DNA of 64,000 nt from a virus. Positions 24,141-29,969 of this stretch are shown one piece after another. The notes beneath the pieces are model-generated. The model did no database searches, was not told the origin of the DNA, and worked only from the letters and a program-made list of their open reading frames with translations. Every line of letters begins with the position of its first letter. The stretch's first letter is position 1. The stretch is taken from IMG/VR virus record IMGVR_UViG_3300013772_000006, positions 1 through 64,000 of that record; one strand, given 5' to 3'. Both the position numbers and the translations under genes were made by a program.

Positions 24141-24223
24141 AATATATCGCGTATTTGGTTGAGTGACAAAAATGCCACATTAACTCGATAGTCATCATAA
24201 CGTAGGATCATAGTCGAATTTAA

Positions 24224-24251
24224 TTGACAGCGCCACTGGTCGTATTAGATT
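24224..24251 (+). promoter_or_regulatory. Sigma70-like promoter for the rightward early block
   Basis: TTGACA (24224-24229), a 16-base spacer and TAGATT (24246-24251) precede the first rightward gene by about 100 bases. It is divergent from the promoter near 23280. Confidence 0.5.
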
Positions 24252-24352
24252 GTGCGGAGTGGCCAACCCCATGCGCTCAAAGTCGGCCGCTACCCCGCAA
24301 AAAGCATAGGACAAGCGGGTACACTATCACTTGAACCAGTGGAGTACATCAC

Positions 24353-24664
24353 ATGACCGATAAACCCGATATCGATTATGCGCGCAAGCGTGGTTGGGCA
24401 CCGCAATTGCTGATCGATGAGCTTCCAGCGGCCGACAAGCCCGCGACCACGTTGCAATCGAACCTAACATCCGAGCAAGCTTATGCCCTTGAAGCGCTGA
24501 TTGACCAAGCGGGAATTGAGCTTGTCCTTATGGCGCTCAGCGAGATATGTGGCGCTAAGGCAGAACACATCGCCAGCAATTGGCAGGATACGCGGCTGGC
24601 GAAGCGGTGGGCCACGTTAGCAGGCGCGATCGGATGTATCGTTCCCAAGGCGACCGGGCTTTGA
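24353..24664 (+). CDS. Hypothetical early protein (103 aa)
   Basis: A 103-residue mainly helical protein. The first 35 residues are polar; then SNLTSEQAYALEALIDQAGI and ELVLMALSEICGAKAEHIAS form a helical core. The latter resembles small phage proteins with an L..ISEICG.KAEHI motif that occur in early regions, with no assigned function. GGAG lies ten bases before the ATG. It is the first gene after the rightward promoter. Confidence 0.6.
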   Translation: MTDKPDIDYARKRGWAPQLLIDELPAADKPATTLQSNLTSEQAYALEALIDQAGIELVLMALSEICGAKAEHIASNWQDTRLAKRWATLAGAIGCIVPKATGL

Positions 24665-24676
24665 TTTGTTAAGCTT

Positions 24677-24697
24677 TGCATCCCTATATGGGATGCA
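24677..24697. terminator. Intergenic hairpin
   Basis: TGCATCCC (24677-24684) and GGGATGCA (24690-24697) form an 8-base perfect stem with loop TATAT shortly after the first early gene. No U-tract follows, so it may be an mRNA processing or stability element rather than a terminator. Confidence 0.35.
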
Positions 24698-24732
24698 TTG
24701 CCTAGCATTTCGCTAGATAGGAGAGAACGACC

Positions 24733-24921
24733 ATGACAAAACGCCACCACGACCCACGTTTAACGGAGCTCAGCGCCCTAGCTACTAAGCTCATTCATGC
24801 CCCGTTGCCGTTTCATGCGGTACCGCTCGCACCCAACGCAGACGATTATCTCATCCCTGCCTCGCGGCAAGAGGACTACATCGGCCGCGTCCTTCACCTG
24901 ACGCCATTCACGCCCAAATAA
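24733..24921 (+). CDS. Hypothetical small protein (62 aa)
   Basis: A 62-residue protein with a helical N-terminus (RLTELSALATKLIHAPLPFH) and a polar C-terminus. AGGAGAG precedes the ATG with good spacing. It lies in the run of small early genes before the replication functions. No family is recognised. Confidence 0.55.
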   Translation: MTKRHHDPRLTELSALATKLIHAPLPFHAVPLAPNADDYLIPASRQEDYIGRVLHLTPFTPK

Positions 24922-24951
24922 GGTAACAAGGTAACAAGGTAACAAGGTAAC
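24920..24951. repeat. Four tandem AAGGTAAC octamers
   Basis: The 8-base unit AAGGTAAC is repeated four times without interruption directly after the stop of the previous gene and before the next ribosome binding site. A related AAGGTAACAAGGT sequence occurs on the minus strand before the Acb2-like gene. It may be a protein-binding array or a translation enhancer. Confidence 0.75.
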
Positions 24952-24968
24952 AACAAAGGAGCCTAGCT

Positions 24969-25124
24969 ATGACACATCGTGAACTAGTTCAGCAAATCGC
25001 CCGCATGACCCGCTATTCAATCGACAGTAGCGACGATATGCTAGACGATTGCGTGGCAACCATGAACCGCCTTATTCAAGAGGCAAAGCTTATTGTATCA
25101 CGGGAAACCGACTCCCAGTCTTAA
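24969..25124 (+). CDS. Hypothetical microprotein (51 aa)
   Basis: A 51-residue helical protein (MTHRELVQQIARMTRYSIDS ... DSQS) with AGGAG eight bases before the ATG. It overlaps the next gene by about 30 bases in another frame. The acidic central helix SSDDMLDDCVATMNRLIQEA looks genuine. No function is recognised. Confidence 0.6.
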   Translation: MTHRELVQQIARMTRYSIDSSDDMLDDCVATMNRLIQEAKLIVSRETDSQS

Positions 25125-25329
25125 TTCTGCCATAATCAACGCGGATAATCCCCGGGTCAACCCAAACCAAGGAAACACGGCCATTGGCACACATGGCCCC
25201 TGCAGACGCCGCTATACAATCGAAGCGCCAACCCGCGACGATGTTAACCAATTGGCGATCGCCGCCGCGTATGCCGGGGGCGGAATAGAGCATGTTAAAG
25301 TAGTGCAAGTCAGGGAATTAACCCCATGA
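25093..25329 (+). CDS. Hypothetical small protein (78 aa), TTG start
   Basis: The frame starts at TTG behind AGAGG within the end of the previous gene. The N-terminal 30 residues are Asn/Pro-rich and could be non-native if translation starts later. YTIEAPTRDDVNQLAIAAAY and IEHVKVVQVREL form a plausible small alpha/beta domain. Its stop overlaps the DUF2958 gene start as ATGA. No function is recognised. Confidence 0.5.
   Translation: MYHGKPTPSLNSAIINADNPRVNPNQGNTAIGTHGPCRRRYTIEAPTRDDVNQLAIAAAYAGGGIEHVKVVQVRELTP
25123..25137 (+). promoter_or_regulatory. Conserved intergenic element AATTCTGCCATAATC (copy 1)
   Basis: This is the first of three similar elements in the early block, consensus AATTYBGCCAYAATM. 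It starts at the stop codon of the 51-residue gene. It may be a promoter or operator; its spacing does not fit a normal -35. Confidence 0.4.
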
Positions 25330-25661
25330 AACTCTTAACAGCGTCAATCGAGCGTAAACTACGCGCCAATAGCAAGCTGCCCGATAGCAGGAAAGCGGAT
25401 CTTAAGCCGGTCCTTAAGCTATTCAATCCGACCGGTGCCGCGACTTGGCTCATAACTGAGCTCGACGCGGACAATATCCTATTCGGGCTATGCGACTTGG
25501 GGCTAGGGTGCGCGGAACTAGGCAGCGTCTCATTGCTCGAGCTCGAGCAATTTCGCGGTCGCATGGGGCTAGGTATAGAACGCGATCGGTGGTTTACTGC
25601 GGATAAGTCACTGGCCGCTTATGCCGACGCGGCGCGCCTCGAGGGGAGAATAGTAGCATAA
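25326..25661 (+). CDS. DUF2958 protein
   Basis: A 111-residue protein. KLFNPTGAATWLITELDADN, LFGLCDLGLGCAELGSVSL, then GLGIERDRWFTADKSLAAYA match DUF2958 over nearly its full length. The family occurs on plasmids and phages, and its biochemical role is not established. It is coupled to the upstream gene by ATGA. Expression from the early block suggests a role soon after infection. Confidence 0.8.
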   Translation: MKLLTASIERKLRANSKLPDSRKADLKPVLKLFNPTGAATWLITELDADNILFGLCDLGLGCAELGSVSLLELEQFRGRMGLGIERDRWFTADKSLAAYADAARLEGRIVA

Positions 25662-25674
25662 TTTCGCCACAATC
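25660..25674 (+). promoter_or_regulatory. Conserved intergenic element AATTTCGCCACAATC (copy 2)
   Basis: The second copy of the early-block element begins at the stop of the DUF2958 gene. It is followed by GCGATTATGCTACT and then GGAGCAACCCACATG, the latter shared with copy 3. Confidence 0.45.
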
Positions 25675-25710
25675 GGCGATTATGCTACTAGCTTAATCGG
25701 AGCAACCCAC

Positions 25711-25926
25711 ATGAACGGCAAATCAACTCTCTACATAGAGCAATACGGCGACAAGCTTTGGGCTCACACCATTAAGGAATTGCGGGAAAAAGCGGGCGGC
25801 GGTCGCGTATTCAAAATATACGTTGACAAGATCGGCGGCCAGCATGCCGGCCATTCATGCCATATTGGCTATGGTATTGGTCGCCGTTGGTTCCATGCGT
25901 ACATTCCGTTTGAGGTGCCCGCATGA
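25711..25926 (+). CDS. Hypothetical small protein (71 aa)
   Basis: A 71-residue protein with early strands (STLYIEQYGDKLWAHTIKEL), a basic centre (RVFKIYVDKIGG) and a His/Cys-rich stretch (QHAGHSCHIGYGIGRRWFHA) that might bind metal. GGAG precedes the ATG within the conserved GGAGCAACNCACATG context. It is coupled to the GP88-like gene by ATGA. No family is recognised. Confidence 0.6.
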   Translation: MNGKSTLYIEQYGDKLWAHTIKELREKAGGGRVFKIYVDKIGGQHAGHSCHIGYGIGRRWFHAYIPFEVPA

Positions 25927-26576
25927 ACGCACTGAAAGCGGTCAATACTCTCACACTGAAAGCGGCCCGCGAAATAGCGGGCTCGCTCGGATATCCCTCT
26001 AAGATGCCGGGGACGTCCTATGGTATCAGCGCGTTTAAATGTAAAACCGGTGGCAAGCTTGCCAAGGTTCCTGGGTCTGTATGCTATGGCTGCTACGCCA
26101 TGAAAGGCAATTACATATATCAATCGGTCGCCATTGCTCATATGCGCCGCTTGGCTGGCATAGCATCGCCCCTATGGGCATTAGCGCTCGCAACGCAAAT
26201 CAAGTTGAGCGGCACTAAATGGCACCGCTGGCATGACAGTGGTGACCTGCAGGACGTTGCGCACTTGGCTAAGATTTGCCGTGTCGCCGAGCTCACGCCA
26301 AAGGTCAAGCATTGGCTACCGACACGCGAGTTTAAGATCCTGCAGGACTATATCGCCGGCGGCGGCGTTATTCCGCGGAACCTTACTATCCGCGTCAGTG
26401 GCACAATGGTTGACGGGCCGGCAACTAAGCAATGGCCTATTACGTCTACCGTTCACACTGTAACCGTGCCGGCCGGCGCCCGTGAATGCCCGGCGCCAAA
26501 GCAAGGCAATGAATGTGGATCGTGCCGCGCATGCTGGAACCCTAATGTCGCCCAAGTGAGCTACCATAAACACTAA
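25923..26576 (+). CDS. Gene product 88-like (GP88) phage protein
   Basis: A 217-residue protein. GYPSKMPGTSYGISAFKC, then VPGSVCYGCYAMKGNY near residues 50-65 and KWHRWHDSGDLQD near 98 follow the pattern of phage GP88-domain proteins, with a conserved CxxCYA cysteine motif. A second Cys cluster, CPAPKQGNECGSCRACW, lies at the C-terminus and probably binds a metal or Fe-S cluster. The function of the family is unknown. It sits in the middle of the early small-gene run. Confidence 0.7.
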   Translation: MNALKAVNTLTLKAAREIAGSLGYPSKMPGTSYGISAFKCKTGGKLAKVPGSVCYGCYAMKGNYIYQSVAIAHMRRLAGIASPLWALALATQIKLSGTKWHRWHDSGDLQDVAHLAKICRVAELTPKVKHWLPTREFKILQDYIAGGGVIPRNLTIRVSGTMVDGPATKQWPITSTVHTVTVPAGARECPAPKQGNECGSCRACWNPNVAQVSYHKH

Positions 26577-26851
26577 TGAGCAAACGCCACCCTAACGCTA
26601 GGGCACTACAAGACAGGCTATTCCGGCAACGCATCAAGCCGGGGCGTAAACTTAACAGAGAGGGGATTGATATGCGGGAGTTGTATATGCAGGCGCATGA
26701 AGAGCTCATGGAGCTCTATCTCGAACGCCATCCGGAAGCAACGGAAGCGGAAGCGTATGACAAGTGCGCCGATGGCGCCTATGATCGCATGCGCGACCGG
26801 CTATGCGACCATGCCGACTATCTACGCAAGGCAAAACGGGAGAATGGTTAA
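26576..26851 (+). CDS. Hypothetical protein (91 aa)
   Basis: A 91-residue, strongly charged helical protein (LYMQAHEELMELYLERHPEA, then RDRLCDHADYLRKAKRENG). Its ATG overlaps the GP88-like stop as TAATG. It reads as two or three amphipathic helices with a possible dimer interface. No family is recognised. Confidence 0.55.
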   Translation: MSKRHPNARALQDRLFRQRIKPGRKLNREGIDMRELYMQAHEELMELYLERHPEATEAEAYDKCADGAYDRMRDRLCDHADYLRKAKRENG

Positions 26852-27073
26852 ATGAGTTGGAAATGGGAAATGAATGACGGCGGGTGCTGGATTTCTAATG
26901 GCTTGCGCTTCGCCACAAAGGAAGAGGCGGAAGCGTATGGCGATAATCTCGCTATGCGTTGGTTTACACGGATCTCGGACCCGGCCAATTGCCGCGCGGT
27001 GGAAAGCGATGACCCGGTGACCGAAGGCAATGCGGAAGCATTCAAGCCCGCGGGCCATCGCGTCACTATCTAA
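26852..27073 (+). CDS. Conserved hypothetical protein (73 aa)
   Basis: A 73-residue protein. WISNGLRFATKEEAEAYG followed by a helix and RAVESDDPVTEGNAEAF is a pattern shared by small proteins in alphaproteobacterial phages and genomes; the family has no assigned role that I know. It starts immediately after the previous stop. It looks like a single compact beta-alpha domain. Confidence 0.6.
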   Translation: MSWKWEMNDGGCWISNGLRFATKEEAEAYGDNLAMRWFTRISDPANCRAVESDDPVTEGNAEAFKPAGHRVTI

Positions 27074-27081
27074 CGCGCCTT

Positions 27082-27096
27082 AATTCGGCCACAATA
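27082..27096 (+). promoter_or_regulatory. Conserved intergenic element AATTCGGCCACAATA (copy 3)
   Basis: The third copy of the early-block element lies nine bases after the previous stop and is followed by GGAGCAACGCACATG, as at copy 2. This suggests a duplicated promoter or leader module. Confidence 0.45.
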
Positions 27097-27132
27097 GGGG
27101 AGTAGGCTTCAATCTTCATTGGAGCAACGCAC

Positions 27133-27444
27133 ATGCACATGGAATGCAAGATTGACCACACACTTGATGGTGTGATACCGGCCGTCCTTTGCCGGCGCTG
27201 TAATCCGCACGATGGGCCGCGGGTACGTTTTGAAACAAGTCACGCAGCGCCAGTGGCGCCGGCTGCCACTGACGCGCAAACGGAACGCTATGACCGCAAG
27301 ATAAAACGCCGCTTGCGTGCTGAGGTCAAAGCTTGGCGCGAACGGGTCGCGGCGATTGAACGTTATACGATGACCGGTCCCGCCCTTGAGCGGGCGCGCG
27401 ACACACTGCGCAAGGCTGAAACTGATCTGTACATGGTGGCCTAA
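27133..27444 (+). CDS. Hypothetical protein (103 aa) with N-terminal cysteines
   Basis: A 103-residue protein. An N-terminal part with CKIDHTLDG and LCRRCNPHDG may bind zinc. A disordered Ala/Pro linker follows, then a long charged helix (RYDRKIKRRLRAEVKAWRER). GGAG precedes the ATG. No domain is recognised. Confidence 0.55.
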   Translation: MHMECKIDHTLDGVIPAVLCRRCNPHDGPRVRFETSHAAPVAPAATDAQTERYDRKIKRRLRAEVKAWRERVAAIERYTMTGPALERARDTLRKAETDLYMVA

Positions 27445-27445
27445 T

Positions 27446-27592
27446 ATGGGTATTGCATCCGGTTCACTAGGCCCACTACGTAAGGCGCTATTAGAAGCGT
27501 TCATGGCGGGTGACATGGCCGCGTATGAAGCGGCGAACAAGGCGCTCCGCGACTGGCTAGTTCACAATCCGCCACACAAGGTGACAAGATGA
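27446..27592 (+). CDS. Hypothetical microprotein (48 aa)
   Basis: A 48-residue protein (MGIASGSLGPLRKALLEAFM ... PPHKVTR) starting one base after the previous stop, so translation is coupled. It is helical, with an Ala-rich centre (AGDMAAYEAANKALRDWL). It overlaps the next start as ATGA. No family is recognised. Confidence 0.5.
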   Translation: MGIASGSLGPLRKALLEAFMAGDMAAYEAANKALRDWLVHNPPHKVTR

Positions 27593-27804
27593 AACCCGAT
27601 CCGAAGCCCGATAGAACACTTGGCCGCATGGCACCGCGAATAACGTGGGATGATACTTCGGCTCGTATCAATGCGGAGGCCCGTGCCCGTAAACGGGTAA
27701 CCAGCCGCGATGACCTATCGACGCCCGGCCTGGTGCTGGCGCCGCATGATGAAACGCTGGCCGAGATCGCTGATCGGCTCAAATCAAAGATGGTGATCAA
27801 ATGA
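27589..27804 (+). CDS. Hypothetical small protein (71 aa)
   Basis: A 71-residue, strongly basic and polar protein (MKPDPKPDRTLGRMAPRITW) with a helical C-terminus (DETLAEIADRLKSKMVIK). It overlaps both neighbours as ATGA. It could bind nucleic acid, but there is no specific motif. Confidence 0.5.
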   Translation: MKPDPKPDRTLGRMAPRITWDDTSARINAEARARKRVTSRDDLSTPGLVLAPHDETLAEIADRLKSKMVIK

Positions 27805-27923
27805 TCGTTATCTATTATGCAAACAAGTTTGCTGACTGGCCTCTTATGTGTCTACATATGTTGCATGTTTTTTTATGCAATGAAAATCAGTGGATTGTGC
27901 CTGGAACGGTGGAGCTCGACTAA
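27801..27923 (+). CDS. Hypothetical microprotein (40 aa)
   Basis: A 40-residue frame whose ATG overlaps the previous stop as ATGA and which is followed by TAATATG. The sequence is rich in Tyr, Cys, His and hydrophobic residues (MIVIYYANKFADWPLMCLHM). The coupling pattern is the main evidence. An alternative frame beginning at 27817 covers the same DNA and reads into the next membrane protein. Confidence 0.35.
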   Translation: MIVIYYANKFADWPLMCLHMLHVFLCNENQWIVPGTVELD

Positions 27924-27924
27924 T

Positions 27925-28017
27925 ATGACGTATTGGGTCCACTTTTGGTTTCAAGCCGCACTGTGGCTTAGCATTGGATTTATGTGGGGTGTGTGGATGG
28001 GGCACTATTTCACATGA
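27925..28017 (+). CDS. Small membrane protein (30 aa or N-terminally longer)
   Basis: A hydrophobic protein with one transmembrane segment (FQAALWLSIGFMWGVWMGHY). The short form starts at the ATG two bases after the previous stop (TAATATG). A longer in-frame form from 27817 adds a second hydrophobic helix (LLTGLLCVYICCMFFYAM). Which start is used cannot be decided. The stop overlaps the next start as ATGA. Confidence 0.45.
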   Translation: MTYWVHFWFQAALWLSIGFMWGVWMGHYFT

Positions 28018-28289
28018 GCACATCCTCGCCCGGCGCCGCGGTTACCAAATCCGGCCCGCAGAAGGCTAAAAAGTCAAAGGCGAAAGGTCGCAAGATCGGA
28101 CGCAACAAGCTGCGCTGCGACCGCTATCGGCTTGGCCACTATTACGAGCTCAACAAATGCCGGCGCCTTCGCAAGGTGCTAAAACGTAACCCAAACGACA
28201 TTAATGCTTTGGGATCACTGCGGTTCAACGCACAAGTGTTGTCCGGGCGCCAACGCGAAGCGCTTTGCATAGAGGAGTACATGGAATGA
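28014..28289 (+). CDS. Hypothetical basic protein (91 aa)
   Basis: A 91-residue protein. The N-terminus is Ser/Lys-rich and very basic (SGPQKAKKSKAKGRKIGRNK), followed by helical sequence with RRLRKVLKRNPNDINALGSL. It probably binds nucleic acid. It overlaps its neighbours as ATGA at both ends, and its last 29 bases recur near 28501 in front of a second gene. Confidence 0.55.
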   Translation: MSTSSPGAAVTKSGPQKAKKSKAKGRKIGRNKLRCDRYRLGHYYELNKCRRLRKVLKRNPNDINALGSLRFNAQVLSGRQREALCIEEYME

Positions 28290-28529
28290 GTGATAGATGG
28301 CAACCGATTAAAACCGCTCCCACGGATGGTAAGCAAATTCTTACCGGCTTTCAGGGGCGGTTTGACTGGCGCTATTTTATTGACCCGGCGCACGGCGACG
28401 ATACTGGAATAAATCAACCGCATGCGCGCCCCACCCATTTGGTACCCGTTACCCCCAGCACCGGGCTATGTGGTGTACATGGACTAACGCCCGCGTGCGG
28501 CGCTTTGCCTAGAGGAGTATATTGAATGA
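28261..28529. repeat. 29-bp direct repeat carrying two gene starts
   Basis: The sequences at 28261-28289 and 28501-28529, exactly 240 bases apart, are 29-base copies with three mismatches. Each contains AGAGGAG and the following ATGA. This looks like a duplication of a translation-initiation module. Confidence 0.7.
28286..28525 (+). CDS. DUF551-like protein, apparent C-terminal frameshift
   Basis: A 79-residue product as it stands. DRWQPIKTAPTDGKQILTGF is the diagnostic DUF551 start. The family normally ends in PTHWMPLP-like sequence. Here the frame reads PTHLVPVTP, but deleting one T from 28438-28440 gives PTHWYPLPPAPGYVVYMD and a stop at 28487, matching the family. The present C-terminus from residue 52 is therefore probably a frameshift product, either a mutation or a sequence error. 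It overlaps the upstream gene as ATGA. The family function is unknown. Confidence 0.6.
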   Translation: MSDRWQPIKTAPTDGKQILTGFQGRFDWRYFIDPAHGDDTGINQPHARPTHLVPVTPSTGLCGVHGLTPACGALPRGVY

Positions 28530-28780
28530 TAACCATCGAGAAGATAGTCGAAGCTAAAAAAGACAAATTAGCAGCTTATAGGAGTATAGGTATGACCGCG
28601 CCAGTATCAATTGGCCGCTACATCATTGTGTGTGGGGATCCTGAGAATGGGTTCTGGTACATGGGACCATTCCCGTCGCATGAACGCGCTCGCCAACATG
28701 CGATCGCTCATATGCGTAAAGAAAATACCTGGTGGGTAGCGGAAATGTTGACACCGGACAAAAACGAAGGTAGGATCTGA
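28526..28780 (+). CDS. Hypothetical protein (84 aa), alternative start at 28592
   Basis: An 84-residue protein from ATG right after the previous stop, preceded by AGAGGAG. A second start candidate, ATG at 28592 (MTAPVSIGRYIIV), has TAGGAG upstream and begins the better-composed domain: strands YIIVCGDPENGFWYMGPF, then a helix with HERARQHAIAHMRKE. No family is recognised. Confidence 0.55.
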   Translation: MITIEKIVEAKKDKLAAYRSIGMTAPVSIGRYIIVCGDPENGFWYMGPFPSHERARQHAIAHMRKENTWWVAEMLTPDKNEGRI

Positions 28781-29054
28781 GCTTGGGGTTGCGCGCCAAA
28801 CTACATGCTGATAGGGTCCACAACAGTGGGCTATGCCCGATCAGGATAACATGGATAGGTGCTTGCGACCCTGGCGGGCTAGTAGGTGCGCTCCTCCCTG
28901 CTAGTCCGCCCCAAGTTTCGAACGGCCGGGTGGTTTCCGGTCGGCAAGTGTGGTTGTCGGCTTACAGAAAGGTTACCTGCGTCCCGGCCCCCTAGCTGTG
29001 AGGGTTTCATGCGTTCAAGGTAATTGGACCACACACTAATTTTTGGAGGGTACC
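28781..29054 (+). ncRNA. Intergenic region with stable hairpins, structured RNA candidate
   Basis: A 274-base gap without a convincing gene. A 14-base stem pairs 28873-28886 (GGCGGGCTAGTAGG) with 28897-28910 (CCTGCTAGTCCGCC) using two G-U pairs that work only in plus-strand RNA. A second hairpin, GGCCGG/CCGGTC, follows near 28923-28940. No U-tract follows either. A leader, regulatory RNA or processing site is possible; the sequence resembles no family I know, and it is not a tRNA. Confidence 0.4.
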
Positions 29055-29354
29055 ATGCACAGTATACAAGCTGAAATCAAGGTTGAGGTGCTGGGTTCCG
29101 GTGGCAAGGAATATGGTTATCCGGTGCTCGAGATCACGTATAGCTATACGCCCGGTTGTCGTGCGCGCGTCAACTACGATGAGAATGACTATCCGGCGGA
29201 GAGCGCCGAGGTCGAGGTTATGGACGTGACCCTGATCGAGGACGGTGGCCTAGATCCGATCGCTAGCCAACTGATGCAATGGGCCGAGGATTATATCCAG
29301 GGCGACGGGTATTACCGGGCCTGCGAAGAGGCGGAAGCGGACTATGGGGATTAA
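29055..29354 (+). CDS. Hypothetical acidic protein (99 aa)
   Basis: A 99-residue acidic protein behind a strong GGAGGG. It is beta-rich at the start (IQAEIKVEVLGSGGKEYGYP, VLEITYSYTPGCRARV), then VEVMDVTLIEDGG and a C-terminal acidic helix. The first part resembles a small beta-barrel. No family is recognised. The overlap with the next gene suggests co-translation. Confidence 0.6.
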   Translation: MHSIQAEIKVEVLGSGGKEYGYPVLEITYSYTPGCRARVNYDENDYPAESAEVEVMDVTLIEDGGLDPIASQLMQWAEDYIQGDGYYRACEEAEADYGD

Positions 29355-29529
29355 TCAGGCGCAATGGAACCGAATAATGGGGGACGCCATTCGTCAGGTT
29401 ACGGCGGACGCTGTGACCCGGGAACGAGAGGCCTGTGCTATGATTGTAGAGCGCTATGCGATAAATGCGGGACATATAGCGCTTATCATCGCTGCCGAGA
29501 TAAGGCAACGCCGGTGTCGAGGTGATTAA
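29344..29529 (+). CDS. Hypothetical helical protein (61 aa)
   Basis: A 61-residue, mostly helical protein (WNRIMGDAIRQVTADAVTRE, REACAMIVERYAINAG, LIIAAEIRQRR). Small phage proteins with an ERE-C-A-I helix and IR.R ending are common, with unknown role. It overlaps the previous gene by 11 bases and the HNH-like gene by one base. Confidence 0.55.
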   Translation: MGINQAQWNRIMGDAIRQVTADAVTREREACAMIVERYAINAGHIALIIAAEIRQRRCRGD

Positions 29530-29969
29530 TGGCCTACCCTGATATTTGGCAGGATGCGAACGGTAAGCGATGCACATCGCCAGAATATCGTGCATGGCAG
29601 GCAGTAAAGAACCGCTGTCTAAATCCACGAGGACAGGATTGGAAATATTATGGGGGGCGAGGTATTACATTTGAGCCACGTTGGGTTGACTTTGCTGCAT
29701 TTCTTAAAGATATGGGGCGTAAGCCCAGACCAGAGCTAACATTAGAACGAATAAATGGAAATAAGGCTTACTGCAAGGCTAATTGCACGTGGGCTACACG
29801 ACAGGTACAGGCACGTAACCGCGCATACGTGAAACTGTCTTTAACGAAGGTGGCCCAGATACGCCAAGCTAGCGGATATCAAAAAGATATTGCGCGACGG
29901 TTTGGTGTATCCCAAGGCCATATTTCGCAACTGCGTTTGGGCCGGGGATGGGGGGTGGAACATGGGTGA
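29529..29969 (+). CDS. Homing-type endonuclease of the HNH/AP2-like YYGGRG family
   Basis: A 146-residue protein. YRAWQAVKNRCLNPRG, KYYGGRGITFEPRWVDFAAF, LTLERINGNKAYCKANCTWA, then TRQVQARNR follows phage HNH/AP2-like homing-type proteins with the YYGGRG and NCxWAT motifs. The C-terminal 40 residues form a helix-turn-helix (QKDIARRFGVSQGHISQL). It is inserted directly in front of the DNA polymerase gene and overlaps it. Two relatives occur in this block. Confidence 0.65.
   Translation: MAYPDIWQDANGKRCTSPEYRAWQAVKNRCLNPRGQDWKYYGGRGITFEPRWVDFAAFLKDMGRKPRPELTLERINGNKAYCKANCTWATRQVQARNRAYVKLSLTKVAQIRQASGYQKDIARRFGVSQGHISQLRLGRGWGVEHG

Larger units (their letters stand above)
23303..24223. other. 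AT-rich non-coding divergent control region, origin candidate
   Basis: About 0.9 kb without a convincing gene on either strand; the longest open frame reads as random hydrophobic sequence. It separates the leftward accessory block from the rightward early and replication block. It is visibly more AT-rich than its flanks. It contains iteron-like repeats near 23665, paired AAGGTTGCAAGGT elements at 23931 and 24125, and a large inverted repeat centred near 24062. These features suit a replication origin and early regulatory region. No experimental or database evidence is available. Confidence 0.5.

Noticed and set aside
28861-28945. tRNA in the structured gap because of a TTCGAAC string after a long stem
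   Set aside because: No paired T-arm stem around TTCGAAC, no acceptor stem and no CCA-like end.
28783-28995. 70-codon plus-strand frame in the gap before 29055
   Set aside because: Starts without an ATG or ribosome binding site and reads through the paired stems; composition is not protein-like.
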